Below are positions 29,344-37,934 of a DNA stretch of 64,000 nucleotides, piece after piece. The notes under the pieces were generated by a model, which was given only the letters and a program-made list of their open reading frames with translations, had not been told where the DNA came from and searched no databases. The translations under genes and the position numbers were made by a program. This stretch comes from Corynebacterium diphtheriae (GTDB taxonomy: Bacteria > Actinomycetota > Actinomycetes > Mycobacteriales > Mycobacteriaceae), in assembly GCF_001457455.1 (NCBI RefSeq), contig NZ_LN831026.1:2170001-2234000 (forward strand), in the 5' to 3' direction. How positions within the stretch are numbered: position 1 is the stretch's first letter; each line of letters begins with the position of its first letter.

Positions 29344-32300
29344 ATGCATAAACGTTGGGAATCTCGCCTCTTATTATGGACGGCACAGGTATCCACCATC
29401 TGGATGGTGGTAGGGCTTGTGCTCAAGTACATCAATTGGGATCTCACCGAGTCGATCGCGACGGCGTTCTCGGTATTTAACCTGCCGAGTTATCCCTCGT
29501 TGTTCATTGCCATCTTGATGGTGCTGCTGACCTCCGGCTTATTGCGTGGTAACCGTGGCGCGCTGGTGTTTTATCTCCTTGGTTTCCAGGTTCCTTCGCT
29601 ACTGATTGGCATTGCGTACCTGCTCATCGTTGTTTTTGATCCCGAAGAAACACTGGATGTCTTTTCGCTTCTGGTGCTTATCTCCACTGCAGCTTCGGTG
29701 CTGTTCTTGGTGGCAGGTTGGCGTGCCCGCGACGAGTTCCCCGCCCGTGTCGAGGGTTCGTGGGTAAAGGCACTGGTGGTGTTGGGGGGCGGCATTGCGG
29801 TGTCGTTTAGCATCGTCTTGTCGCTTTTGGTGGTCTACTATCACAAGCCGATTGATTTGTCGGCAGTGTGGGCAATGTATACCGCTCTTGGTGTGAGCCC
29901 GAACCAACCGCCGTTTGCTGCGGGTATTCATGCCCCGCACTATCTCAAGGTGCTGGGTTCTGTGTTGTCCTCGGCTGCTATTTTTCTTGCGTTGGCTGTG
30001 ATGATGCGTTCGCGTAAGTTCTATCGCGCCAGCTCCGAGGATCACCTGTTGTTGCGTAAGTTGTTGTTGTCACCGCCGTCCTCGGATTCGTTGGCGTATT
30101 TTGCCACGCGTGATGATCGCAATCTTGTGGTGTCGCCTAATGGTGCTGCTGCGATTTCTTATCGTGTGATTGATGGGGTGTGTTTGGCTGCAGGCGATCC
30201 GATTGGCGATCCAGCTTGCTGGCCTGCTGCGATGTCCGCATGGCGTACCGAGGCAAGGAAGAATGGCTGGATTCTCGGTGTTGCTTCGGCCTCGGAGAAG
30301 GGTGCGCGTGCCTACGCTGAGATGGGTCTGCGAGTTATTCCCCTAGGCGATGAGGCGATCATTGACACCGAGCATTTCCGGTTGAAGGATCTTCCAGCGG
30401 TTCGTAAAGAACTCGCTGGTCCACGCAAGGCTGGCTATACCGTCAAGGTGGTGCGCCAGGAGCAGCTCACCGCCGAGGAAGCCGCCCATTATGCGGAGGT
30501 AGCGCAGCAGTGGCGGCGTGGCGACGAGCGTGGTTTTACCATGGCGTCGGGCCGCGTGGGTGATCCTCGTGATCGTCGCACGGTGCTGGTTGCAGCCCAT
30601 GATTCCACCGGCGAGCCGATGGGCGTGCTCACGTTGGTGCCGTGGGGCCGTAATGGGCTCTCCTTGGATGTGATGCGTCGTAATCCGAAGGCGCTCGGTG
30701 GTGTGACTGAGCTGATGGTGGCTGCCCTGGCCGCCGAGGCCCCCAACCTTGGTGTTAGTCGTTTCTCCTTGAACTTTGTAACCTTCCGCGAGTCCCTCGA
30801 CCGCGGCATGGCGGTCGGTGCGTCCCCATGGGAGCGGCTGCTATTTAAGCTGTTGGTCACCTCCTCACGGTGGTGGCAGATCCAGTCGTTGTACCAGTCG
30901 AATGTGAAGTATGAGCCCTCGTGGCAGGCGCGTTATCTGTGCATTGAGCATGGCTTCCACACCCCACGCGTGCTGATTGCGTTCGCTTCGGGTGAGGGCT
31001 TCTTGCCTGGTTTCAATCCATCGTTGGAGCCGCTGGGTGACCCTGAGGCTATTGCTGCAGTAGAGGCCGAAGCGCTGATGCCAAAGGTGATGCCGCCGCA
31101 TCGTTCGGCGCAGCAAAAAGCGCGGTTGTGCAAGCTCGATGCGTTGGAGCACAGTGGTATGCGCGCGTATCCGCCGGCTGTTCCGCGCGGCGAGGATTCT
31201 TTGACGGGCCGTATTTGGTTCATTCGCGACCACGGCAAGGTGTTGTTCGCCGATGTGGTAGAGGGGGAACGTCGTACCCAGTTGCTTATCGACGCCACCG
31301 CCCCCGACGCACTAGCCTCCTTTAAGCGCCTAGTGAGCCGTGGCGATATTATTTCTGCCACCGGTGTGATGGGGCAGTCGCGCAATGGCACACCGTCGCT
31401 GATCGTGCAGTCGTGGACGATGGCGGCAAAGTCTCTGGTTCCGATGCCTCGCCAGGCATCGCGTAACCCGCATACCCGCGCGAAGTTCCGCCACATTGAT
31501 TTCACTATGAATTCGCAGGCACGCTCGATTTTCTCAGCGCGTTCTCGTGCCATCACCGCGGTGCGCTCGGTGCTGGTGTCGCAAGGCTACCTTGAGGCAG
31601 AAACCCCTATTTTGCAGACGATCCACGGTGGAGCCAATGCCCGCCCCTTTAGGACTCACATCCGTGCTTATGATCAGCCCCTGACCTTGCGTATCGCCCC
31701 GGAACTGTATCTCAAGCGTTTGGTCGTGGGCGGGTTTGAACGAGTTTTTGAGATGGGCCGAAACTTCCGCAACGAGGGCGTGGATGCTACCCACAACCCA
31801 GAGTTCACCTCCTTGGAGGCCTACCAAGCGTACGGCAACTGGGACACCATGCGGGAGCTGACGGAGAACATTATCCGTTCGGCAGCGATTGCAGTCCACG
31901 GTTCCCCACAGGTAACCACTGCTTCTGGCGAGGTTCTTGACCTTTCAGGTTCGTGGCCAGTGGTTCCTGTGTATGAGGCGGTATCGCGTGCGGTGGGTGA
32001 AACAATTTCACCTTCCGGATCCCTCGCAGACTACGCGCACATCGCTCAGCGTTACGAGATCGAAGCGGCCACCGTTGGCGACCTCGTCAACGAACTTTAC
32101 GACGAACTGGTCGAACCCACCACAGTATTCCCCACTTTCTACGCTGGTTTCCCCGTAGAAACATCCCCATTGACCATGGCCGACCCCGACGAACCACGCA
32201 TTGCGCAACGCTGGGACCTGGTGGCCTGTGGCATGGAGCTCGGAACCGCCTACACCGAGCTTGCCGACCCCATCGAACAACGCGCGCGCCTCACCGACCA

Positions 32301-32493
32301 GTCACTTCGTGCCGCTGGCGGTGACGCCGAAGCCATGGAACTCGACGAGAACTTCCTGCAGGCACTGGAATTTGGCATGCCGCCAACCGGTGGACTCGGA
32401 ATTGGTATCGACCGCCTCGTCATGTTCCTCACCGGCCAAAACATCCGCGAGGTGCTGGCTTTCCCCTTTGTTAAACCAGACAGCACTAACTAA
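29344..32493 (+). CDS. lysX: Bifunctional lysyl-phosphatidylglycerol synthase / lysyl-tRNA synthetase
   Basis: This 1049-residue protein is a three-part fusion. Residues 1-230 form a membrane domain of about six helices. Residues 230-570 are an MprF-type aminoacyl-transfer domain (GNAT fold, with RRNPKALGGVTELMVAALAA). Residues 580-1049 are a class II lysyl-tRNA synthetase with OB fold, motif 2 (RNFRNEGVDATHNPEFTSLE) and motif 3 (GLGIGIDRLVMFLTG). LysX attaches lysine from Lys-tRNA to phosphatidylglycerol, lowering surface charge and giving resistance to cationic peptides in mycobacteria. The gene is full length. A 92-bp repeat begins 18 bases after its stop. Confidence 0.95.
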   Translation: MHKRWESRLLLWTAQVSTIWMVVGLVLKYINWDLTESIATAFSVFNLPSYPSLFIAILMVLLTSGLLRGNRGALVFYLLGFQVPSLLIGIAYLLIVVFDPEETLDVFSLLVLISTAASVLFLVAGWRARDEFPARVEGSWVKALVVLGGGIAVSFSIVLSLLVVYYHKPIDLSAVWAMYTALGVSPNQPPFAAGIHAPHYLKVLGSVLSSAAIFLALAVMMRSRKFYRASSEDHLLLRKLLLSPPSSDSLAYFATRDDRNLVVSPNGAAAISYRVIDGVCLAAGDPIGDPACWPAAMSAWRTEARKNGWILGVASASEKGARAYAEMGLRVIPLGDEAIIDTEHFRLKDLPAVRKELAGPRKAGYTVKVVRQEQLTAEEAAHYAEVAQQWRRGDERGFTMASGRVGDPRDRRTVLVAAHDSTGEPMGVLTLVPWGRNGLSLDVMRRNPKALGGVTELMVAALAAEAPNLGVSRFSLNFVTFRESLDRGMAVGASPWERLLFKLLVTSSRWWQIQSLYQSNVKYEPSWQARYLCIEHGFHTPRVLIAFASGEGFLPGFNPSLEPLGDPEAIAAVEAEALMPKVMPPHRSAQQKARLCKLDALEHSGMRAYPPAVPRGEDSLTGRIWFIRDHGKVLFADVVEGERRTQLLIDATAPDALASFKRLVSRGDIISATGVMGQSRNGTPSLIVQSWTMAAKSLVPMPRQASRNPHTRAKFRHIDFTMNSQARSIFSARSRAITAVRSVLVSQGYLEAETPILQTIHGGANARPFRTHIRAYDQPLTLRIAPELYLKRLVVGGFERVFEMGRNFRNEGVDATHNPEFTSLEAYQAYGNWDTMRELTENIIRSAAIAVHGSPQVTTASGEVLDLSGSWPVVPVYEAVSRAVGETISPSGSLADYAHIAQRYEIEAATVGDLVNELYDELVEPTTVFPTFYAGFPVETSPLTMADPDEPRIAQRWDLVACGMELGTAYTELADPIEQRARLTDQSLRAAGGDAEAMELDENFLQALEFGMPPTGGLGIGIDRLVMFLTGQNIREVLAFPFVKPDSTN

Positions 32494-32511
32494 TCAGTGC
32501 GGTGCAGTTCG

Positions 32512-32603
32512 GTGAGCAATTTTTGTTCAATAACTTTCGCATATGTCGCATTTCCGCAGGTCGGAGATATAAGAAATTGCCTAAGTGTACAAAAATTGCT
32601 CAC
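32512..32603. repeat. 92-bp element with terminal inverted repeats, copy 1
   Basis: GTGAGCAATTTTTGT and its complement ACAAAAATTGCTCAC bound a 92-bp unit. The unit reappears in reverse orientation at 35848-35939 with only about ten differences by eye. It lies between lysX and the convergent hydrolase, and the hydrolase takes its stop codon (TGA at 32600-32602) from the element's terminal repeat. No transposase is encoded. I see no clear target duplication. Confidence 0.85.
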
Positions 32604-33277
32604 TTTTTGACGAGAAACGGCCGCACCAGCTCAGGCGACTGCTGCGGAAACATGTGCCCCTCATTCCACAAGTAGTAGGTGGTAGCACCCAGTCGCTGGC
32701 CGAGCTGGCGCTGACGGCGCAAAAAGGTGCGGTTCAATCCCTTTCCCGCCCCCACAAGGTGAATCGTCGGCGGGAAAGCGATCGGACCACGTTCTGCCAA
32801 ATACCGTGCCACATCGCGTTGGTGCTGTTCGACCGCGAAGAATTCGTCGGCAAGAAAGCGGATGGTGCGCGCACCTCCAAAACGACGCCGCAGATGATCC
32901 GGCTGCGGAACATTACGCACCGCACGCTGTGCCCACTGTATCCACGGAGCGACTGCGCCCACTGGGTAGCTGGCCGCATGGGCAAGGGCGTTGGGAAGCG
33001 GAAATGATGAGATCTCGTGTGGTTCGGAGGGGTCAGCTAGCACCATGGAATCTACTTGTTCGGGGTAGCGCGCCGCCCATTCGATGGCAAGGAGCCCACC
33101 GTAGGAGTGCCCGAAGAGGTTAACGCTGGTGCCGTCGGCAACGCCGAGGTATTCGCGGAGTTGGTCCACGCCACTGCTTAGTGGGCAGTCCCAGGCATCG
33201 ACGATGCGGTCGGCGGGGGTGGCGATGCGCGCATAGTCGCTAGGCGGGCATGCCCAGCCGGGCAGAATGATCCACAT
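32600..33277 (-). CDS. Alpha/beta hydrolase
   Basis: The 225-residue protein has the hydrolase oxyanion-hole start WIILPGWACPP, the nucleophile elbow GHSYGG (Ser near 80) and a late GHMF histidine. The acid residue is less clear. Size and motifs fit small esterase/BioH-like members; the substrate is unknown. I place the start at the ATG at 33277, where the fold begins, so the gene overlaps the preceding DUF998 gene by 38 bases. Its C-terminus ends on a stop codon supplied by the 92-bp repeat, so the last residues may have been altered by that insertion. Confidence 0.75.
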   Translation of the reverse strand: MWIILPGWACPPSDYARIATPADRIVDAWDCPLSSGVDQLREYLGVADGTSVNLFGHSYGGLLAIEWAARYPEQVDSMVLADPSEPHEISSFPLPNALAHAASYPVGAVAPWIQWAQRAVRNVPQPDHLRRRFGGARTIRFLADEFFAVEQHQRDVARYLAERGPIAFPPTIHLVGAGKGLNRTFLRRQRQLGQRLGATTYYLWNEGHMFPQQSPELVRPFLVKK

Positions 33278-33860
33278 ACTTGGGCAGAATAGTCGACGCA
33301 GCAAAAATTACAACGCACGCGAACAGCACCTGGGCGCGCTGTATAAACCCTGCGGGAATATGCACAGCGGTGCACACCAGCAGCATCACGGTAGACAGCA
33401 AAAACCCTGCGCCGCCAGCTTTGGCAAGCCTCGACCGGCTGCGCAGCATGACCGCGGCGAGTAGTACTTGGGCGGTGACGACAACAGTGGATGTCACGAT
33501 ATGGAAGGACCCAAAGTGGTCAACTGGGCAGGTGGGCAGCGATTCGGCGCAGGGCATGGGGAAGAAAACGTCGCCAATTGTGGCAGCCCCCATCACCGCC
33601 AACGCAACCGCAATAATGCGTGACGACGCCTCCCACCGCGGCCACAAGCGCCACAGGCACAGCAACGCCACCAGCACCAACACAGCCGTGATCAGGTCCG
33701 TTGCCGCAAACAGTGTCCGATGTGGACTATCCGCGGCAGCATATTCGGACAAATAAGCCCGGTGCGGGTCCAAGGGGAACCCCAACGCGATCTCCCACAC
33801 AAACGACGCATACGTTAGCGACGCAACCACCAGCAGGAATTGTCCAAACTTCACCATCAT
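33240..33860 (-). CDS. DUF998 membrane protein
   Basis: The 206-residue protein has six predicted membrane helices. The DUF998 pattern is present: an early LSEYAA segment, then GDVFFPMPCAESLPTC between helices 3 and 4, and FHIVTSTV. Its function is unknown. It lies between ugd and the hydrolase in a leftward cluster and overlaps the hydrolase start. Confidence 0.8.
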   Translation of the reverse strand: MMVKFGQFLLVVASLTYASFVWEIALGFPLDPHRAYLSEYAAADSPHRTLFAATDLITAVLVLVALLCLWRLWPRWEASSRIIAVALAVMGAATIGDVFFPMPCAESLPTCPVDHFGSFHIVTSTVVVTAQVLLAAVMLRSRSRLAKAGGAGFLLSTVMLLVCTAVHIPAGFIQRAQVLFACVVIFAASTILPKYVDHSARLGMPA

Positions 33861-33884
33861 GGGTGCTACCTTAAACCGCCCACG

Positions 33885-35090
33885 TTAAAGATTCCTGTAC
33901 GTCCACCCCGCGGCCACCCACGCCGAGCGCTCCAGCACACCTCGCGCGTCTACCACCACACCGCCACATCCATGCGCAAGACGGGGTTCAGGGACAACGC
34001 GACTAAACTCCGACCACGCCGTTGCCACCACAATTACCTCAGGTTCTTGCAGTTCAGGCGGCCAATGCCCCACGAGGGGATCCACCACGCGCACACGAAA
34101 ACCCGCAGCTTTCAACGCATGGGCCACAGCTAACCCTGGGGAGTCGCGCACATCATCGGAACCTTCCTTAAACGTGGCACCCCATACATCGATCCGAGCG
34201 CCTAGGGTGCACAGGTTGGCCACGAGTTCACAGGTGCGCTCGCGCTGCCGCAGATTGGTGGCGTCGATAATGCTCAACAGCTCAGCAAAATGCGATGCCT
34301 GATAATCGCGAGCGCTGGCCGCAAGCCCACGGACGTCCTTAGGCAAACAGCCACCACCGTAGCCCAAGCCTGCGGACAAATACTGGGAGCCGATACGGGG
34401 ATCAAGGCCCATGGCCCGAGTAATGGTGCCAATATCCGCACCGGTGGCACTAGCCAGTTCCGACAGTCCATTAATAAAACTGAGCTTGGTAGCCAAAAAC
34501 GCATTGGCCGCCGACTTTGTCAACTCCGCCGTGGCCAGATCAGTGGTGATCACGGGAGCGTTAATCCCCTCATAAACACGCAAAAGCGGCTGTGGATCCG
34601 TGCCACCGATCACAATGCGATCAGGGTGCAGCGTATCCGCCACCGCATGGCCTTCGCGCAAAAACTCAGGATTCCACAGCAAGCGGATCTGCGGAAACTG
34701 CTGCAACAAGCGTATCGACGTCCCCACCGGCACCGTCGACTTGCCCACCACCACTGGGTGGGGCGCAAGCGTAGCAATAGTCCCCACCGCCGCAACCACA
34801 GCACTCACATCCAGTCGTGCTTGGGCAGAGGGACCATCGGTGCTCGGTGTTCCCACGCACACAAAATAGAGGTCGCAATCGCGCGCACGCTGCGGATCAT
34901 CCGTCCACTCAACCGAATTCGCCGCTAGAAGATCCGCCAGACCAGGCTCAGAAATAGGCAACCGGCCTGCCGACAACTCCGCCACCCGCGCAGCGTCAGT
35001 ATCAACAGCCACCACCTCGTGGCCAAGGTGCGACATACACGCAGCATGCGTAATACCTAGGTAACCCGCACCGAAAACCGCAATCCGCAT
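33885..35090 (-). CDS. UDP-glucose/GDP-mannose 6-dehydrogenase family enzyme
   Basis: The 401-residue protein has the N-terminal Rossmann motif GAGYLGITHA and FVCVGTPS near 75. KSTVPVGT and NPEFLREG follow. The catalytic block GYGGGCLPKDVRGL has the nucleophile Cys near 248, and the C-terminal domain contains WGATFKEGSDDVRDSP. It oxidises a nucleotide sugar to the uronic acid for polysaccharide or envelope glycan synthesis; UDP-glucose is the likeliest substrate. It begins five bases after dcd, so the two are probably co-transcribed. Confidence 0.9.
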   Translation of the reverse strand: MRIAVFGAGYLGITHAACMSHLGHEVVAVDTDAARVAELSAGRLPISEPGLADLLAANSVEWTDDPQRARDCDLYFVCVGTPSTDGPSAQARLDVSAVVAAVGTIATLAPHPVVVGKSTVPVGTSIRLLQQFPQIRLLWNPEFLREGHAVADTLHPDRIVIGGTDPQPLLRVYEGINAPVITTDLATAELTKSAANAFLATKLSFINGLSELASATGADIGTITRAMGLDPRIGSQYLSAGLGYGGGCLPKDVRGLAASARDYQASHFAELLSIIDATNLRQRERTCELVANLCTLGARIDVWGATFKEGSDDVRDSPGLAVAHALKAAGFRVRVVDPLVGHWPPELQEPEVIVVATAWSEFSRVVPEPRLAHGCGGVVVDARGVLERSAWVAAGWTYRNL

Positions 35091-35095
35091 GAGGA

Positions 35096-35659
35096 CTACC
35101 GGAAGTTGAGATACGCCTTCGACGGAGTAGGTCCGCGCTGACCCTGATACTTCGAGCCCAGCACATTTGAACCATAAGGAGCCTGCGCCGGCGACGTCAT
35201 CTTAAACAACGCCAACTGGCCCACCTTCATCCCTGGCCACAGCGTAATCGGCAGATTAGCAACGTTAGAAAGCTCCAACGTGATGTAGCCGGAAAAACCT
35301 GGATCAATAAAGCCCGCAGTGGAGTGCGTGAGCAAACCCAACCGACCCAACGATGACTTACCCTCCAAACGACCAGCAATATGCGCAGGTAGAGTGAACT
35401 TCTCCAACGTAGAGCCCAGCACAAACTCACCTGGGTGAAGAACAAACGGCTCCCCTTCTGGAACCTCAACCAAGCTCGTTAGCTCATCCTGCTGCTGCTT
35501 CGGATCGATATGCGTGTATTTAGAGTTATTAAATACACGGAAGAGTCGATCCATACGAACGTCAATCGACGACGGCTGAATCAGGTCGGCGTCGAAAGGC
35601 TCAATGCCCAACTCGCCAGTATCAATAGCGGCACGAATGTCTTTGTCGGAATACAACAC
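35096..35659 (-). CDS. dcd: dCTP deaminase
   Basis: This 187-residue trimeric dUTPase-fold enzyme has the signature [20 protein letters not shown] (GKSS nucleotide loop, catalytic Glu downstream) and the C-terminal [13 protein letters not shown]. It supplies dUTP (or dUMP in bifunctional actinobacterial forms) from dCTP for thymidylate synthesis. It is divergent from the tRNA-Gly gene and heads the leftward cluster with ugd. Confidence 0.95.
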   Translation of the reverse strand: MLYSDKDIRAAIDTGELGIEPFDADLIQPSSIDVRMDRLFRVFNNSKYTHIDPKQQQDELTSLVEVPEGEPFVLHPGEFVLGSTLEKFTLPAHIAGRLEGKSSLGRLGLLTHSTAGFIDPGFSGYITLELSNVANLPITLWPGMKVGQLALFKMTSPAQAPYGSNVLGSKYQGQRGPTPSKAYLNFR

Positions 35660-35718
35660 GCCGTTTAGTGTACGCGATGGGAAGTGCTATCATAATGACG
35701 CTACTGAAAAATAGCGCT

Positions 35719-35789
35719 GCCGATGTAGTTCAATGGTAGAACATCAGCTTCCCAAGCTGAATACGCGGGTTCGATTCCCGTCATCGGCT
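35719..35789 (+). tRNA. tRNA-Gly (anticodon CCC)
   Basis: GCCGATG pairs with CATCGGC to form the acceptor stem, with discriminator T. The anticodon arm is TCAGC-TTCCCAA-GCTGA, giving anticodon CCC for GGG codons, and the T arm contains GGTTCGATTCC. CCA is not encoded. The gene marks the left edge of an accessory region with phage relics, as tRNA genes often do. Confidence 0.95.
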
Positions 35790-35796
35790 CATTTTC

Positions 35797-35828
35797 AACC
35801 GGTGTTCCTCGCGGAGAGCACCGGTTTT
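35797..35828 (+). terminator. Terminator of tRNA-Gly
   Basis: AACCGGTG and CACCGGTT form a stem around a 14-base loop followed by TTTTT. It lies seven bases after the tRNA. Confidence 0.85.
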
Positions 35829-35847
35829 TGCGTTCCTAGGGCGCTAC

Positions 35848-35939
35848 ATGAGCAATTTTTGTACACGTAGGCCGTTTCTTATATCTCCGAACTGCGAAAA
35901 CGCGACACATGCAAAAGTTATTGCACAAAAATTGCTCAC
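35848..35939. repeat. 92-bp element with terminal inverted repeats, copy 2
   Basis: This is the reverse-orientation copy of the unit at 32512-32603, with ends ATGAGCAATTTTTGT and ACAAAAATTGCTCAC. It interrupts an IS3 orfA relic right after the DTNEQL segment, which supports past mobility. Confidence 0.85.
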
Positions 35940-36137
35940 GGTGACATGACAACTGCTCATTGGTGTCGCGCAGCTGGTGATTTTCTCGACGCAACCGTGC
36001 GTTTTCTGCCACAAGGTCCTCAGGCAACCGCTCAGTGACGCGTCCCTCACGTCGAGCGGGCTTGCGTCCATTGCCTCGCTGTGTGCCACAAGGCGGACCA
36101 CGCGATCCTTCGCTTCCTGGTCAAATTTTCTTGGCAT
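35940..36137 (-). pseudogene. IS3-family transposase OrfA remnant
   Basis: The minus strand begins MPRKFDQEAKDRVVRLV, the typical OrfA N-terminus in corynebacterial IS3 elements. After a frameshift and deletion it continues as PEDLVAENARLRRENHQLRD, the leucine-zipper segment. The sequence is then cut by the 92-bp element. OrfB is missing. Confidence 0.8.
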
Positions 36138-36242
36138 GTTCGAAGAGTTTCCCGCCTACGCAAACGGAACAAAACCCAGGGCACTTCAGTTCAATGCTTC
36201 CGGCATGCACCTTCATCTGCGACATTTCAGCCCCCATCTGCA

Positions 36243-36442
36243 ACCGATTCATTAGCTAAACCTGGGCCCGCTCGGGGTCTTTAATAACCTGCGAATCCAA
36301 CCAACCATGCGGCAGATGAGGACGTCGCTCGTTTCCCTTCCGTCCGCGTTGGCCTTCCAGCAGCAAGCTTCTCGTTCAGCGGGTCAGGCTTCGCGCCTGC
36401 GCGTACGCGGCGTCCGCCTCGGTTAGTGCCATCTTTTGCCAT
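36243..36442 (-). pseudogene. Phage terminase small subunit-like remnant
   Basis: From the ATG at 36442 (GGAGAAAAATT upstream) the frame reads MAKDGTNRGGRRVRAGAKPD, then PLNEKLAAGRPTRTEG. This is a style of N-terminus seen in P27-type small terminases. A frameshift follows; the next frame gives HLPHGWLDSQVIKDPERAQV and a stop. The call rests on motif style and the phage-like neighbours. A different phage protein is possible. Confidence 0.5.
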
Positions 36443-36492
36443 AATTTTTCTCCAGATTGATAAAGTTTTCGTGCAGACTACGGAGGTTCCAG

Positions 36493-37086
36493 ATGATTAG
36501 GTTTCGCGAGGGAGAAAGAGTTCTCCTAATGTCCGTTGGTACTCATGCTTCTGAAGAGTTCGTCGAGATCATTAAGCGTAAACAACGCGAGATAAAAGAA
36601 GCGGGGTACGCTCTTTGGGGGTACGGCGGGAGTCTAGGTAAACCGACGGGGAAGCTACTGCAAGATTTTCTTAACGGGGCCACCGACACTATTGAAGTAT
36701 TGATGCGTCCGACAAATTCTTCTCACAACGGTGATGCCAATCGTGCAGATGAGTTCTCGGTTGATGGCATAAATTGGGATACTATTCCCGACTCCATCAA
36801 TTGTCGAGGATCTAAGTGGGCGCTTTGCTTGGATCGGTTACAGGTTGTAGATGAAGCGTTTAATCCCAATGAGTTTCGAGTGGTCGGTGGAGTAAGTAAT
36901 GGAAAAGTAGGCTCCGTCTTCAGAACTCGTGGCCAAGCTGATCAATTACGGCTCGAATTTGTAGGCGGGGATGTAGAACCCGATTTTGAGCCGATCTGGG
37001 TTCGAGCAAGGTTAGTGTCGCCATATGCGGTCCTAGTTCGGGATAGGCCTCAAGGCAGCGGCGACAGTTCTAATTCGAGAGCTTAA
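36493..37086 (+). CDS. Unrecognised 197-aa protein in the accessory zone
   Basis: I do not recognise this soluble, mixed-charge protein. The ATG at 36493 has an excellent ribosome binding site (CGGAGG, six bases spacing), and the frame is intact and has ordinary protein composition, so it is probably expressed. The N-terminal third (RVLLMSVGTHASEEFVEIIK, then AGYALWGYGGSLGKPTGKLL) has the look of a conserved nucleotide- or ligand-binding domain with glycine turns; the rest is beta-rich. It has no signal peptide or membrane helix. It lies divergent from a terminase relic and about 850 bases from an Abi_2 gene in a phage-debris zone behind tRNA-Gly. A defence or phage-accessory role is inference only. 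Confidence 0.7.
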   Translation: MIRFREGERVLLMSVGTHASEEFVEIIKRKQREIKEAGYALWGYGGSLGKPTGKLLQDFLNGATDTIEVLMRPTNSSHNGDANRADEFSVDGINWDTIPDSINCRGSKWALCLDRLQVVDEAFNPNEFRVVGGVSNGKVGSVFRTRGQADQLRLEFVGGDVEPDFEPIWVRARLVSPYAVLVRDRPQGSGDSSNSRA

Positions 37087-37204
37087 CGCCCATGTTGGGG
37101 ATGCGGACATTTTTTAGGAATATTCAAAGTAACAGTTCACGCCTGCGTTGATTGATGCTTAAGCCCTCCTCGAACTCGAGACTACGAAAACCGCAGGAAG
37201 GCTG

Positions 37205-37597
37205 TTATGCCGTGCGAGTGCTGTCCTTGGGTTTTCGCAGTCTTGAACTCGAGTTCGCGGAGGTTGGCTTTGCGGTCGAAGAGGTCTCGTGCTTGGTCGG
37301 TATCGCCGTAGCGAACACCCAAGCTTCGAACTTCTGCGCTGCTGGGAGCTTTGAAGAAATAATGAGCCGGTAGAGGTTGCCCTCGGTAATGAAGCGGACC
37401 TGCTGGATTCCGCCAGCGGTCTCAAGGGGGTAACGAAATAGAACCCTCTTGTAATGATCTTGGACCGCCTTGCTGGCGTTAACGTAGCCGAGCGCAGTGG
37501 CGACGTCCTTCCCACAAAACAGCATCTGGCCATCAGTAGTGATGGTGCGGATGGTGCCGAACACGTCGTTGGTAAATGTTTGAATGATGTTGCCCAT
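37205..37597 (-). pseudogene. Phage antirepressor (BRO-N domain), truncated
   Basis: The ATG at 37597 has AGGAG upstream. It starts a BRO-N domain: VFGTIRTITTDGQMLFCGKD, VATALGY, then FITEGNLYRLIISSKLPAAQ and FEAWVF. After about 100 residues the expected continuation (DTVLPALR-like) changes to low-complexity Ser/Thr/Lys sequence, consistent with a frameshift near 37300. The usual C-terminal DNA-binding half is absent. BRO-N proteins are common phage antirepressors. Confidence 0.7.
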
Positions 37598-37667
37598 AAC
37601 AAGGCTCCTATTCTGAGAGCCAAATAGACGAATATGCACCGTTTGGTGCGAGAAGCTCTCAGTAGAA

Positions 37668-37713
37668 GACCACAAACCTCCCAAGGAGTTAACCCCTAGG
37701 CGAGTTTGTGGTC
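37668..37713. promoter_or_regulatory. Inverted repeat upstream of antirepressor relic
   Basis: GACCACAAAC (37668-37677) and GTTTGTGGTC (37704-37713) are exact complements separated by 26 bases. A further GCACCGTTTGGTGC hairpin lies at 37636-37649. The position, between the antirepressor relic and the Abi gene, suggests phage operators, but this is inference. Confidence 0.45.
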
Positions 37714-37934
37714 ACTGAGCTTTGGGGCTCTCACACATACGCCCCCAGGCACCACCTAATCCGGACGGGTCATAGAAGAGCTTGTCGGGTGCTCTGTGCG
37801 GAAGAACCATCATTCTCTTGCTACAGCGATGCCGACACGGTAACCTTATAGACAACATGACCGGTTCCGCTACCCGCTTCGGTGGGAGTCCAGGGCCGGT
37901 CTTCGCTTTAGAAAAAGGTGAGCGCGTGGAACAG

